A stretch of DNA of 7,736 bases from Campylobacterales bacterium (GTDB lineage Bacteria; Campylobacterota; Campylobacteria; Campylobacterales; Arcobacteraceae). The notes under the pieces were generated by a model. The model saw only the letters and a program-made list of their open reading frames with translations, had not been told where the DNA came from and did no database searches. The position numbers were made by a program, and so were the translations under genes. Below are positions 1 through 6,022 of this stretch, one piece after another. Each line of letters begins with the position of its first letter. Position 1 is the first letter of the stretch. Location of the stretch: the NCBI GenBank assembly GCA_016784825.1, contig JADHTT010000028.1, forward strand, positions 1 to 7,736. Reading direction: 5' to 3'.

Positions 1-316
1 GGTATATTCCAATACCCATGGGTGTAAATACACCAGCTTGTGGGTATTTCTTTACTAAATCTATTGATAAATCTTTATGATGAAATGTCATTAGTGTAAA
101 GATCTTAAATGTTGTCTTTTGAAACTGTTTTGTAAAAGGTAGATTCATTTCTGAGTTTAGATCTACTATAAAGCCGTTAGCTTTTAACATTTTCTCTATA
201 TTTAAAGGTGTAATAGTACCTTTTTTATTATCTATATCAAATAGATGTAGATCACCTTTTGCCTGTAATGCAGATGCAGTCAACATCAATATTGCTGCTA
301 AAATAATATTTCTCAT
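1..316 (-). CDS. Secreted DUF302-like protein, partial (3' end outside window)
   Basis: An open frame of 105 codons runs from ATG at 316 to the window edge with no stop, so the C-terminus is missing. The start follows a good ribosome binding site (GGAGA at 321-325, 4 nt before ATG). Residues 1-19 look like a Sec signal peptide (MRN, then a hydrophobic stretch, cleavage near LQA/K), so the product should be periplasmic. The mature part resembles DUF302 folds: an early 'MLKANGF' helix-turn, a central 'FKIFTLMTFHH' strand where family members carry a Phe/Asn-rich segment, and 'YPQAGVFTPMGIGIY', which matches the usual 'P-x-x-G-hydrophobic-x-x-P' end of the domain. DUF302 has no firmly assigned reaction; members often sit beside sulfur or redox genes. 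It has its own promoter upstream, built like the sox promoter. The family call is from motif memory only and is moderate; that it is a real secreted protein is well supported. Confidence 0.72.
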   Translation of the reverse strand, partial: MRNIILAAILMLTASALQAKGDLHLFDIDNKKGTITPLNIEKMLKANGFIVDLNSEMNLPFTKQFQKTTFKIFTLMTFHHKDLSIDLVKKYPQAGVFTPMGIGIY

Positions 317-341
317 ATTATCTCCTATTTGTTTTATTTAT

Positions 342-380
342 AGTGGAAGATTATCAAAATTGTATGAATTAAATGTGAAA
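342..380 (-). promoter_or_regulatory. Promoter of the DUF302-like gene with 11-bp direct repeats
   Basis: On the minus strand TTTCACA (380-374) is followed after 4 nt by ATTCATA (369-363), then 13 nt, then CTTCCACT (349-342). The two heptamers start 11 bp apart. A -10-like element lies at 353-348 (TAATCT) or 355-350 (GATAAT), and no separate -35 box is visible. The repeats occupy the -35 area, as in promoters activated by OmpR/PhoB-type regulators. The same arrangement with the same spacing occurs before soxX. The element begins 11 bp beyond the stop codon of the dsrE-like gene, so the DUF302-like gene probably has its own transcript. The pattern is seen directly; the regulator is inferred. 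Confidence 0.55.
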
Positions 381-391
381 TAATATTAATA

Positions 392-826
392 TTATGGATT
401 TATATTAACATATCCATCTTTTTGTCTCTCAATTATCTCAACTAGTCCAGCTGTTGCTATGCTAATATCATCTATAAGTTGATCTTGTTGTATATTTTTT
501 GTTCGCATAGTATTTCCACATGCTATAAATTCTACATCATAAAGTTGTAATGCTTTTACTCGTTTTATAATATTAATATTTTCTAACATCACTGCTTTAA
601 TACCATGATAGTATGCAACTATAACCATATTTACTTTTTCTGGACCATAAAATTTAAGAATATTATTTGCACTTCCTAGTATATGATGTATATCTTCTGA
701 ATTTCCACTACCTATTGATAATACAATTTTTCTAGGCTCAATTATTGATGGCAAAGGCTCAACTAACTGGGTCTCTGCTTTTATAAATATACTAATACAT
801 AATAGTGTTACAATTATTTTTATCAT
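392..826 (-). CDS. Periplasmic DsrE/DsrF-like protein
   Basis: A 144-residue protein with an N-terminal signal peptide (about residues 1-18). The mature part resembles the DsrE/F/H-like fold: 'KIVLSIGSGNSEDIHHIL' as first strand and loop, 'VNMVIVAYYHGIKAVM' as second strand, 'LQLYDVEFIACGNTM' with a single cysteine at residue 103, and a C-terminal 'AGLVEIIERQKDGYVNINP'. In the family the Cys in this strand end is the sulfur-accepting residue of sulfurtransferases, and 'GY-x-x-I-x-P' is the usual end. Cys10 lies in the signal peptide, so Cys103 is the only cysteine of the mature protein. The ATG at 826 overlaps the stop of the upstream thioredoxin-like gene (ATGA), which implies translational coupling; the ribosome binding site AAGGAAAA lies in that gene. 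Cytoplasmic DsrE proteins pass sulfur in reverse sulfite reduction, but this one is exported, so a role in periplasmic sulfane-sulfur handling next to Sox is inferred. Confidence 0.82.
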   Translation of the reverse strand: MIKIIVTLLCISIFIKAETQLVEPLPSIIEPRKIVLSIGSGNSEDIHHILGSANNILKFYGPEKVNMVIVAYYHGIKAVMLENINIIKRVKALQLYDVEFIACGNTMRTKNIQQDQLIDDISIATAGLVEIIERQKDGYVNINP

Positions 827-1200
827 TTTATTTTCCTTGTCAGATCTTTAAAGTCTTCTTGATTCCAAGATCCTGGTATAGTTTTAATCACTTTTTCAGC
901 CTTATCTACAAAATAAAATGTTGGTGTCATTGTAGGCTTTAAATTCATTGGTATATCATCAAAATCCATATCAATTTTTACTGGTATAAATTTACTTTCA
1001 AGCCATTTAGACATATTTTTATCTTGAAAAACATTTTTATCCATTCTTTTACAATATGGACAATGTGATGCAGTAACATATATCATAATAATGTTTTGAT
1101 TTGAATTTTTATTTTGAATTAGTTTTGCTTCTTCAAAAGTTTGCCACTGTATGGCTAAAAGATTGATACTAAGAAGTATAATTAGTGTAAGTTGTTTCAT
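823..1200 (-). CDS. Periplasmic thioredoxin-like protein (SoxW-like in context)
   Basis: A 125-residue protein with a short hydrophobic signal (residues 1-16) and a thioredoxin fold. The active site is C47-P-Y-C50 in 'TASHCPYCKRM', and the cis-proline is P93 in 'MTPTFYF'. The order 'WQTFEEAKLIQN', 'NIIMIYVTASHCPYC', 'FIPVKIDMD', 'TPTFYFVD' and a terminal helix fits the thioredoxin_2/thioredoxin-like group (DUF255/SoxW-type) of about 120-140 residues. Such proteins reduce disulfides or sulfur-loaded cysteines in the periplasm. AGGGAT lies 5 nt before ATG, and a weak -10-like TATGAT is at 1230-1225. Its stop overlaps the start of the dsrE-like gene by 4 bp, so the two form an operon. In other bacteria SoxW and SoxS are thioredoxins linked to sox clusters that may keep SoxY active. 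A SoxW role here rests on context, and I leave the symbol blank because homology to SoxW itself cannot be tested. Confidence 0.85.
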   Translation of the reverse strand: MKQLTLIILLSINLLAIQWQTFEEAKLIQNKNSNQNIIMIYVTASHCPYCKRMDKNVFQDKNMSKWLESKFIPVKIDMDFDDIPMNLKPTMTPTFYFVDKAEKVIKTIPGSWNQEDFKDLTRKIK

Positions 1201-1240
1201 AATTATCCCTTGATTTATTATGAGATCATATAATAATATA

Positions 1241-1320
1241 TAATAAAGCCACTTAAAAATATTTATAGAAATATAAACTTCTAGAAAATGATAAGGAAAA
1301 GGAATTAAGTGACTTTATTA
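1241..1320. repeat. 80-bp unit bounded by 16-bp imperfect inverted repeats
   Basis: TAATAAAGCCACTTAA at 1241-1256 is matched in inverted orientation by TTAAGTGACTTTATTA at 1305-1320, with a single mismatch (C1249 against the base complementary to T), tolerated as G-U if transcribed. The 48-bp interior holds no gene. Both ends are flanked by TA, which could be a target duplication of a small miniature transposable element, but TA is common in such AT-rich DNA. It sits between the porin and the thioredoxin-like gene, just upstream of the latter's presumed -10. It could instead be a long stem in the transcript or an operator. I see no coding potential within it. Confidence 0.5.
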
Positions 1321-1330
1321 TACATTATTT

Positions 1331-1360
1331 AAGCAAAACTACCAAAAGATAGTTTTGCTT
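1331..1360 (-). terminator. Hairpin after the porin gene, likely terminator
   Basis: AAGCAAAACTA (1331-1341) and TAGTTTTGCTT (1350-1360) form a perfect 11-bp stem with an 8-nt loop, 17 bp beyond the porin stop codon. A second small palindrome, TAGGAT-CTT-ATCCTA (1366-1380), overlaps that stop. There is no clean U-run after the stem on the minus strand (the next bases are AAATAATG), so it is not a textbook intrinsic terminator. It may act as a 3'-end stabiliser or as a weak terminator in this AT-rich genome. Confidence 0.5.
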
Positions 1361-1377
1361 GTATTTAGGATCTTATC

Positions 1378-2514
1378 CTAGAATTTAAATTGATACATTG
1401 CAAGTACTGCATCATTAGTTTTGAATGATGGAGAATCAAGATTTCCAGTTGTAGCAAGGTAATTTACTTTAATTACACGCTGATTATTTTTTCTTTTAGC
1501 TCCTCTATCCATCTTAGTAGATACTTTATTAGGATAGAAGTTAAATCCAGCATAAGTATTTGTACCATCAGTGTTAACACCATTATGTGTTGCTTCTCCA
1601 GAAATAGTCTTAATAGCTAATTCTAAGTTTGGAGTAACATATTGAGTATAAGTTAAAGCTAATGTATCTACATCATGCTTAGCACCTTTTACACCAGATA
1701 CACTAAAATATTCTGCTTTTACATTTTTACCTTCACCAAAATGTGAATCAAGACCAACATTTAACACATTATAATCTTCACTTGTATCAGTCCCACCTGC
1801 TTTTGGAGATGTACCAGCAGACACTTCTAAGTGAAGAGCTTCACCTCTATCATAATGAACTCTTGCCATATATGCATTATCTCTATTTCCCTCACCAGTT
1901 GATTCTAATACAGCACCAGATCTAGTAGTTTGTGCAGCAATCATAAGGTCATAACCAAAACCTTGCATTGGTCTTTCATGACCCATCTCAAGACCATTTA
2001 CTTTTGCATCATTACCCATACCCATATCACGACCAGAGATCATAATACCATTTCCTCGCTCGAACGCAAGTTGCTTATCAAATGCTCTTTTTATTGTATC
2101 AAGGTTCCATCCAGGAATTGTAAATCCCATACCTACAGGAGTCTTAATTACACCAGCTTTAACTACAGCTGCATCATTAAATTTGTATGCGATAAATGCA
2201 TCTTTAATTACTCTTCTTGCTCCAACATCTTCTGTATCATCTGTACCTTGATTAAAATCTAAGAAAACCTTACCTCTTACTGGTCCAGAAACATATTTCC
2301 ATCCTAATCTAATTCTATCTGCACCCATTTTTAATCTATTTGCAGCACCTTGCGTCTCAACTTCAGCATTGATTTGAGAGAATCCAAAGAATGTAAGTTT
2401 AGTATCTGCATCACCAACTTTTTGCTTCATTGTGTATCCAGCATTTGCTGAAGTAGTTGCTAATAATACTGCTGCTGCAGATGTTGCTAATTTAATCATT
2501 GTATTTTTTTTCAT
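1378..2514 (-). CDS. Outer-membrane porin, OprO/OprP-like
   Basis: A 378-residue protein with a clear Sec signal (MKKNTMIKLA, Ala-rich core, cleavage after ANA at residue 25). The mature protein begins 'GYTMKQKVGDADTKLTFFGFSQINAEVET'. It alternates short polar and hydrophobic stretches typical of transmembrane beta strands and ends in 'AVLAMYQFKF', a terminal phenylalanine as required for BAM-dependent insertion. Segments such as 'RIRLGWKYVSGPVRGKVFLDFNQG', 'IKDAFIAYKFNDAAVVKAGVIKTPVGMGF' and 'QLAFERGNGIMISGRDMG' follow the order seen in phosphate-selective porins O and P, which are trimeric anion channels. The ATG follows AAAAGGA at 2521-2527. It is separated from soxB by a hairpin and a 113-bp gap, so it is probably its own transcript. 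Position beside sox suggests passage of thiosulfate or other sulfur oxyanions; this is inference and the substrate cannot be read from the sequence. Confidence 0.85.
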   Translation of the reverse strand: MKKNTMIKLATSAAAVLLATTSANAGYTMKQKVGDADTKLTFFGFSQINAEVETQGAANRLKMGADRIRLGWKYVSGPVRGKVFLDFNQGTDDTEDVGARRVIKDAFIAYKFNDAAVVKAGVIKTPVGMGFTIPGWNLDTIKRAFDKQLAFERGNGIMISGRDMGMGNDAKVNGLEMGHERPMQGFGYDLMIAAQTTRSGAVLESTGEGNRDNAYMARVHYDRGEALHLEVSAGTSPKAGGTDTSEDYNVLNVGLDSHFGEGKNVKAEYFSVSGVKGAKHDVDTLALTYTQYVTPNLELAIKTISGEATHNGVNTDGTNTYAGFNFYPNKVSTKMDRGAKRKNNQRVIKVNYLATTGNLDSPSFKTNDAVLAMYQFKF

Positions 2515-2545
2515 TTCTTATCCTTTTAATATAAATTTAATCAGA

Positions 2546-2574
2546 ATTCTATAAAATATGTATGCAATGTGTAT
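2546..2574 (-). promoter_or_regulatory. Possible porin promoter with weaker 11-bp repeats
   Basis: On the minus strand ATACACA (2574-2568) and ATACATA (2563-2557) are spaced exactly 11 bp apart, and a -10-like TAGAAT follows at 2551-2546. The heptamers share the CA(C/T)A core with those before soxX and the DUF302-like gene (ATACATA differs from ATTCATA by one base). However, the CTTCCACT box is missing and the distance to the -10 is about 4 bp shorter. This may be a degenerate member of the same regulon or chance in AT-rich DNA. Confidence 0.3.
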
Positions 2575-2594
2575 ATTTTATATATTCATTCAAT

Positions 2595-2618
2595 TGTTGG
2601 CAGTTGCAGCTGCCAACA
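2595..2618 (-). terminator. GC-rich hairpin at the end of the sox operon
   Basis: TGTTGGCAG (2595-2603) and CTGCCAACA (2610-2618) form a perfect 9-bp stem with a 6-nt loop, beginning 9 bp after the soxB stop. It stands out as GC-rich in its AT-rich surroundings. No U-tract follows on the minus strand, so it may be a Rho-assisted end, a processing site or a 3' stabiliser; its position at the end of the operon supports one of these. Confidence 0.5.
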
Positions 2619-2627
2619 CCTATTTGT

Positions 2628-4391
2628 CTAGCAAGATGTTGAATCTTTTACTGGACATCCACAATCATAATCAACTAAAGTAACATTACCTTCATTACTT
2701 ACATCAATAACTTTCTGTCTTTTTATATAATCTCTAGTGATATCATATACAGGTCTTATTTTGTCTTTTTGTAGATTCTCACCTGCTTTTTGCAAGTTTC
2801 CACCCCAAGATGACACAGAATAGGTCTTATCTAAATCGATTGGCTTTCCTCCAATCATTAGATTTGATATTCTTTTACCAGATTTTGCTGCTACAGCTAT
2901 ACTGTATGTAACACCACCTAGTCTACTCATATCTCCACCTTGTTGTAAAAGTGGATTTGCATTAAATACATTATCAGCAATATCTTCAAGAAGGTTTGCA
3001 ATTTTTGCACCTTTTAAATCAAATGTATAAACATCTGGGTATGTAATACCACACATCTCATATACATTATCCATTAGTACATCATCACCTGCTAATACTG
3101 TAGTTCCCCATCTATATCCTGGTGTAAATGAAATATCACATTTCATCTCATCCATAATAGCATCATTGATCAACTGATCAAATGTAGAGAAGAATGTATC
3201 CCTTTTATATAGGATATTTTTAGTCTGACCTAAAACTTCATTAAACTCTTTTGCAAATGGAGCATATAACTCATCTACAAGCTTTACACCAGCTGGATCA
3301 GCAGGGATAAGATTTGAAGCAATTGGAATTAACTTATACTCATAAGAGTTAACTTTTCCATTTGATGCATCCACATCTAATCTACCAACATACTTACCAT
3401 GACTTCCTGCAATTACAATTACTGTATCATTTACAATAATTGGTTCCGGTGAAGGATCATGAGTATGCCCACTTAAAATAAAGTCAATACCATTAACTTT
3501 TTTAGCTACTTCTTGATCCACAGAGAATCCATCATGTGATAATACAACTACACAATCAACTTTATGCTCATTTCTAAGCTCATCAATATATTCTTGTAAA
3601 GTATCAAGTCTTAATCCAAAACTCCAACCTTCTGTAAACTCTTTTGGGTTAGCAGTAGATGTGAATGGGAATGATTGACCAATAATACCAATCTTAGCTC
3701 CACCTTTTTCTTGAATTGTATATGGCTCAAAAATTAACTCTTCAAACTCATCTGAAAATGGATCATTTCCAACTACATTTTGTGATATAAATTTAGCATC
3801 AAGCATCTCAATTAATTCTTTTACTCTCTTTTTACCGTATGTAAATTCCCAGTGACCAACCATTACATCAACACCAAGATAGTTTTGCGCTTTTACAATT
3901 GCTTCACCTCTAGTCTTAAGTGCTACACCAGTACCTTGCCAAGTATCCCCAGAATCTAGGAAAAGAACATTATCTTCACCTCTTTCTTTTCTAATTTGGT
4001 TTAATACAGTTTTGATATGTGCAATACCACCCATCTTTCCAAATTTCTTAGCTAAAGATTCAAAATCAACATGTGTATCAAAGTATGCATCTAAGCTTGA
4101 TGGCTCAAGACCATAATGCTTAGCAAATGCTTCACCACATAAGAACCCTGGAGTTCCTACAAGGTTTGGAGCAGAGATCAATGTTGATGGCTCTCTCCAG
4201 TATAATGGCTTAATATGAGCATGTAAATCACACATATGAAGTAAAGAAAAGTTTCCTGTAGCTTTAAAATCATATATATCTTTTAGAGAAACCTGAGAGG
4301 GAGTTTTAATTCCTCCAGCATAACCATTTGTAGCAGCACCAATCCCTAGTATTGCTGCTATATGCATAAAGTCTCTTCTTGAAATATCCAC
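2628..4391 (-). CDS. soxB: SoxB, dimanganese sulfohydrolase (sulfate thiol esterase)
   Basis: SoxB releases sulfate from the S-sulfonate carried on the C-terminal cysteine of SoxY in the periplasm. The 587-residue protein starts with a Tat signal (S4-R5-R6-D7-F8-M9, then a hydrophobic segment). The start codon is GTG at 4391; the next Met (residue 9) would remove the twin arginines. The ribosome binding site AGGGG overlaps the soxA stop codon. The calcineurin-like phosphoesterase domain shows the metal motifs in order: D55-L-H57 and H59, S147-G-D149-x-W-Q-G-T, G179-H180-W-E-F-T-Y-G (SoxB signature where 5'-nucleotidases have GNHEF), S285-H286-D-G and G308-H309-T-H311. The C-terminal 5'-nucleotidase domain follows (around residues 380-560). 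Length is normal for the family. The extreme C-terminus is odd: 'DCGCPVKDSTSC' contains Cys577, Cys579 and Cys587. It is the last gene of the operon. Confidence 0.97.
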   Translation of the reverse strand: MDISRRDFMHIAAILGIGAATNGYAGGIKTPSQVSLKDIYDFKATGNFSLLHMCDLHAHIKPLYWREPSTLISAPNLVGTPGFLCGEAFAKHYGLEPSSLDAYFDTHVDFESLAKKFGKMGGIAHIKTVLNQIRKERGEDNVLFLDSGDTWQGTGVALKTRGEAIVKAQNYLGVDVMVGHWEFTYGKKRVKELIEMLDAKFISQNVVGNDPFSDEFEELIFEPYTIQEKGGAKIGIIGQSFPFTSTANPKEFTEGWSFGLRLDTLQEYIDELRNEHKVDCVVVLSHDGFSVDQEVAKKVNGIDFILSGHTHDPSPEPIIVNDTVIVIAGSHGKYVGRLDVDASNGKVNSYEYKLIPIASNLIPADPAGVKLVDELYAPFAKEFNEVLGQTKNILYKRDTFFSTFDQLINDAIMDEMKCDISFTPGYRWGTTVLAGDDVLMDNVYEMCGITYPDVYTFDLKGAKIANLLEDIADNVFNANPLLQQGGDMSRLGGVTYSIAVAAKSGKRISNLMIGGKPIDLDKTYSVSSWGGNLQKAGENLQKDKIRPVYDITRDYIKRQKVIDVSNEGNVTLVDYDCGCPVKDSTSC

Positions 4392-4400
4392 TTTATACCC

Positions 4401-5171
4401 CTATCTTTTTAATCCAGGGATTGATATTTCAGTCCCTTTGGCTTCATGTGTTAAATATACTTCAAGCGCTACCATCTCTTTTGAACCAAGTGGTATCACT
4501 TTTAGAAGTGCATTTTTCATACAACCTTGAAATCTTTTTGGAAGAGTTGCAAGAGATGATTTTGTCATTCTATAAGCTGGCCAAGTTGCAGCTACTGCTA
4601 CACCTTTACTTGTTAAATCTGGCAATGGTTGAGTTCTAAGTACAGTACCTATTACGCTTGAAGCATGACAAGATAAACATGCAAGTCCTCTGCCACCTCT
4701 TTTTTGTTCATATGTTTGCTTACCTAGAGCGTACATCTCTTTCATTTGAGGGTTTGCATTCACATCAATATTACTAGGCTCTCCATTTGCAATTGATTTT
4801 ACATATGAACTCATATCAAACATCTGTGAGCTTTTTAGGGCATAAGGTTTTTTGCCAGCATCATGCATCATAGCTTGTAGCGCTTGATCTACACCTACTA
4901 CCATTCCAAATTTTTCAATATATCTTGGGAATCCAGCAATATATCCTGGTAGATCCTCATCAGATACACCTAAATATTTTGCCAACGCTGCATCACCACC
5001 AATCTCACCTAATAGTTCTTCACCATTAGCTACCATGATATCTGCTGGATTGTTTTCTAACATCTCAGCATACATCGCTCTATCTGCGTCACTCATTGCA
5101 AACTGATCACCACCAAAAGATAGTGTAGATACAAGAGCCACAGACAACGCTATTTTAATTCCTGTTTTCAT
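4401..5171 (-). CDS. soxA: SoxA, monoheme cytochrome c subunit of SoxAX
   Basis: SoxA is the catalytic subunit of SoxAX, which oxidatively joins thiosulfate to the SoxY cysteine. The 256-residue protein has a Sec signal peptide (about residues 1-20), an N-terminal domain without a heme motif, and a C-terminal cytochrome domain with C165-L-S-C168-H169. The catalytic cysteine that ligates the heme iron as a persulfide is C217 in 'LPKRFQGCMKN', followed by 'EMVALEVYLTHEAKG', the usual end of the domain. Only one CxxCH is present, so this is the single-heme form, unlike the diheme SoxA of Paracoccus. The ATG follows AAGGAT. The gap to soxZ is 9 bp and to soxB 9 bp. No soxK-like small gene is seen nearby. 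Confidence 0.96.
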   Translation of the reverse strand: MKTGIKIALSVALVSTLSFGGDQFAMSDADRAMYAEMLENNPADIMVANGEELLGEIGGDAALAKYLGVSDEDLPGYIAGFPRYIEKFGMVVGVDQALQAMMHDAGKKPYALKSSQMFDMSSYVKSIANGEPSNIDVNANPQMKEMYALGKQTYEQKRGGRGLACLSCHASSVIGTVLRTQPLPDLTSKGVAVAATWPAYRMTKSSLATLPKRFQGCMKNALLKVIPLGSKEMVALEVYLTHEAKGTEISIPGLKR

Positions 5172-5180
5172 GAATTATCC

Positions 5181-5513
5181 TTATTTCTTTGGCTTGATCT
5201 TTTTAGTATTAGATCCAGTTGCACCGTTACTTTCAGTATAAGTAACTTTTAATTCATCTTTACCATCTACTATCATATATGTACTTACTACTGGGTTTAC
5301 AGATAGCGTTTCCCATGTTTTTATAGTTGTAAATGTATTTCCCGCATACTCAAATTTTAATTCTGAAACATAATCAATAGGAACAAGATTTTTAGTTTTT
5401 TTATCTTTTCTAAGACCTGTTTCCATATCGTGCATAATCATAAAACTTACTTTTACGATATCACCAGCTTTGTATTTTTTTGGTTTAATTTTAATTAATG
5501 ATTTTCTTCCCAT
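5181..5513 (-). CDS. soxZ: SoxZ, partner of the sulfur carrier SoxY
   Basis: SoxZ forms the SoxYZ heterodimer that carries pathway intermediates between SoxAX, SoxB and SoxCD. The 110-residue protein has an Ig-like beta-sandwich layout with family landmarks: 'MHDMETGLRKDKKTKNLVP' (residues 27-45), 'YAGNTF', 'LSVNP' (residues 70-74) and a final beta strand before a basic tail 'KKIKPKK'. There is no signal peptide, as normal, because SoxZ is exported in complex with SoxY through the Tat signal of SoxY. The ATG at 5513 has AAAAGGAT 5 nt upstream. It follows soxY by 53 bp, the largest gap in the operon, and precedes soxA by 9 bp. Confidence 0.95.
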   Translation of the reverse strand: MGRKSLIKIKPKKYKAGDIVKVSFMIMHDMETGLRKDKKTKNLVPIDYVSELKFEYAGNTFTTIKTWETLSVNPVVSTYMIVDGKDELKVTYTESNGATGSNTKKIKPKK

Positions 5514-5557
5514 TTTATATCCTTTTATAATATTTTATTTTTTAGTTTACTTATAAA

Positions 5558-5578
5558 GGGTGTGGATCAACCACATCC
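5558..5578 (-). promoter_or_regulatory. mRNA hairpin spanning the soxY stop codon
   Basis: On the minus strand GGATGTGG (5578-5571) pairs with CCACACCC (5565-5558) around a 5-nt loop, with one A-C mismatch in an 8-position stem. The stop TGA of soxY (5569-5567) lies in the loop and the codons for the terminal Gly-Cys-Gly form the 5' arm. It could stabilise the upstream mRNA, tune the soxY:soxZ ratio, or be a by-product of G-rich codons. No U-tract follows, so it is not an obvious terminator. Confidence 0.35.
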
Positions 5579-6022
5579 ACCAATTGTTACTTTTACACTT
5601 TGTGCTGCACTTACAAATGAACCATCACTTAATTCGGCTATTACAGATACTTCTTGAGTAGCACCTAGTTTAATTCTAGTAGAAAGCATAGCCTTACCAT
5701 TTGCTGGAGTTAAATATGCACTAATAGATCTTGAATTACCATTTTTTGTAGTTAAAATATGGATAGCTTTTACATAATCTGAAGATGTCATAGGACTATC
5801 TAATTCAGCTGTTACAGGTACAACTGCACCATTTTCAGCAATCTCTGGGGCTTTTAATTTAATTTTACCAGTTACTGGTTCTTTACCACCAGTAATTGCT
5901 TTAACTGCCTCTTTATATGCTATAGCATTTGGACTTGTAGCACCTGCAAAACTTGCTGTTGGTATCATAGTTGTTACAACTGCTGCTGCACCTAATGTTT
6001 GTATAAATTGTCTTCTTTCCAT
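5567..6022 (-). CDS. soxY: SoxY, sulfur carrier protein
   Basis: SoxY carries the substrate covalently on the cysteine of its flexible C-terminal arm. The 151-residue precursor has a Tat signal (M-E-R3-R4-Q-F-I, then an Ala/Val-rich core, cleavage near SFA/G at residue 26). The mature Ig-like domain includes 'APEIAENGAVVPVTAELDSPM' (residues 58-78), and it ends 'VTIGGCG' with the reactive C150. The usual family ending is GGCGG; here the last glycine is absent because the frame reads GGT GGA TGT GGT TGA. The start ATG directly abuts the soxX stop (TAG-ATG); the ribosome binding site (AAAGGG) lies inside soxX, so translation is probably coupled. Confidence 0.95.
   Translation of the reverse strand: MERRQFIQTLGAAAVVTTMIPTASFAGATSPNAIAYKEAVKAITGGKEPVTGKIKLKAPEIAENGAVVPVTAELDSPMTSSDYVKAIHILTTKNGNSRSISAYLTPANGKAMLSTRIKLGATQEVSVIAELSDGSFVSAAQSVKVTIGGCG

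Noticed and set aside
1309..1332. Seven-codon GTG frame on the plus strand after AAGGAAAAGGA, resembling a leader peptide
   Set aside because: No downstream plus-strand gene exists for it to control, and it overlaps the inverted repeat and hairpin; probably chance.
1743..2262. Two plus-strand open frames antisense to the porin gene
   Set aside because: They lie wholly inside the porin gene on the opposite strand, have His/Leu/Tyr-rich low-complexity composition, and show no domain or ribosome binding site.
4379..4639. Plus-strand open frame opposite the soxA 3' end
   Set aside because: Antisense shadow of soxA, Leu-rich with no recognisable motif.
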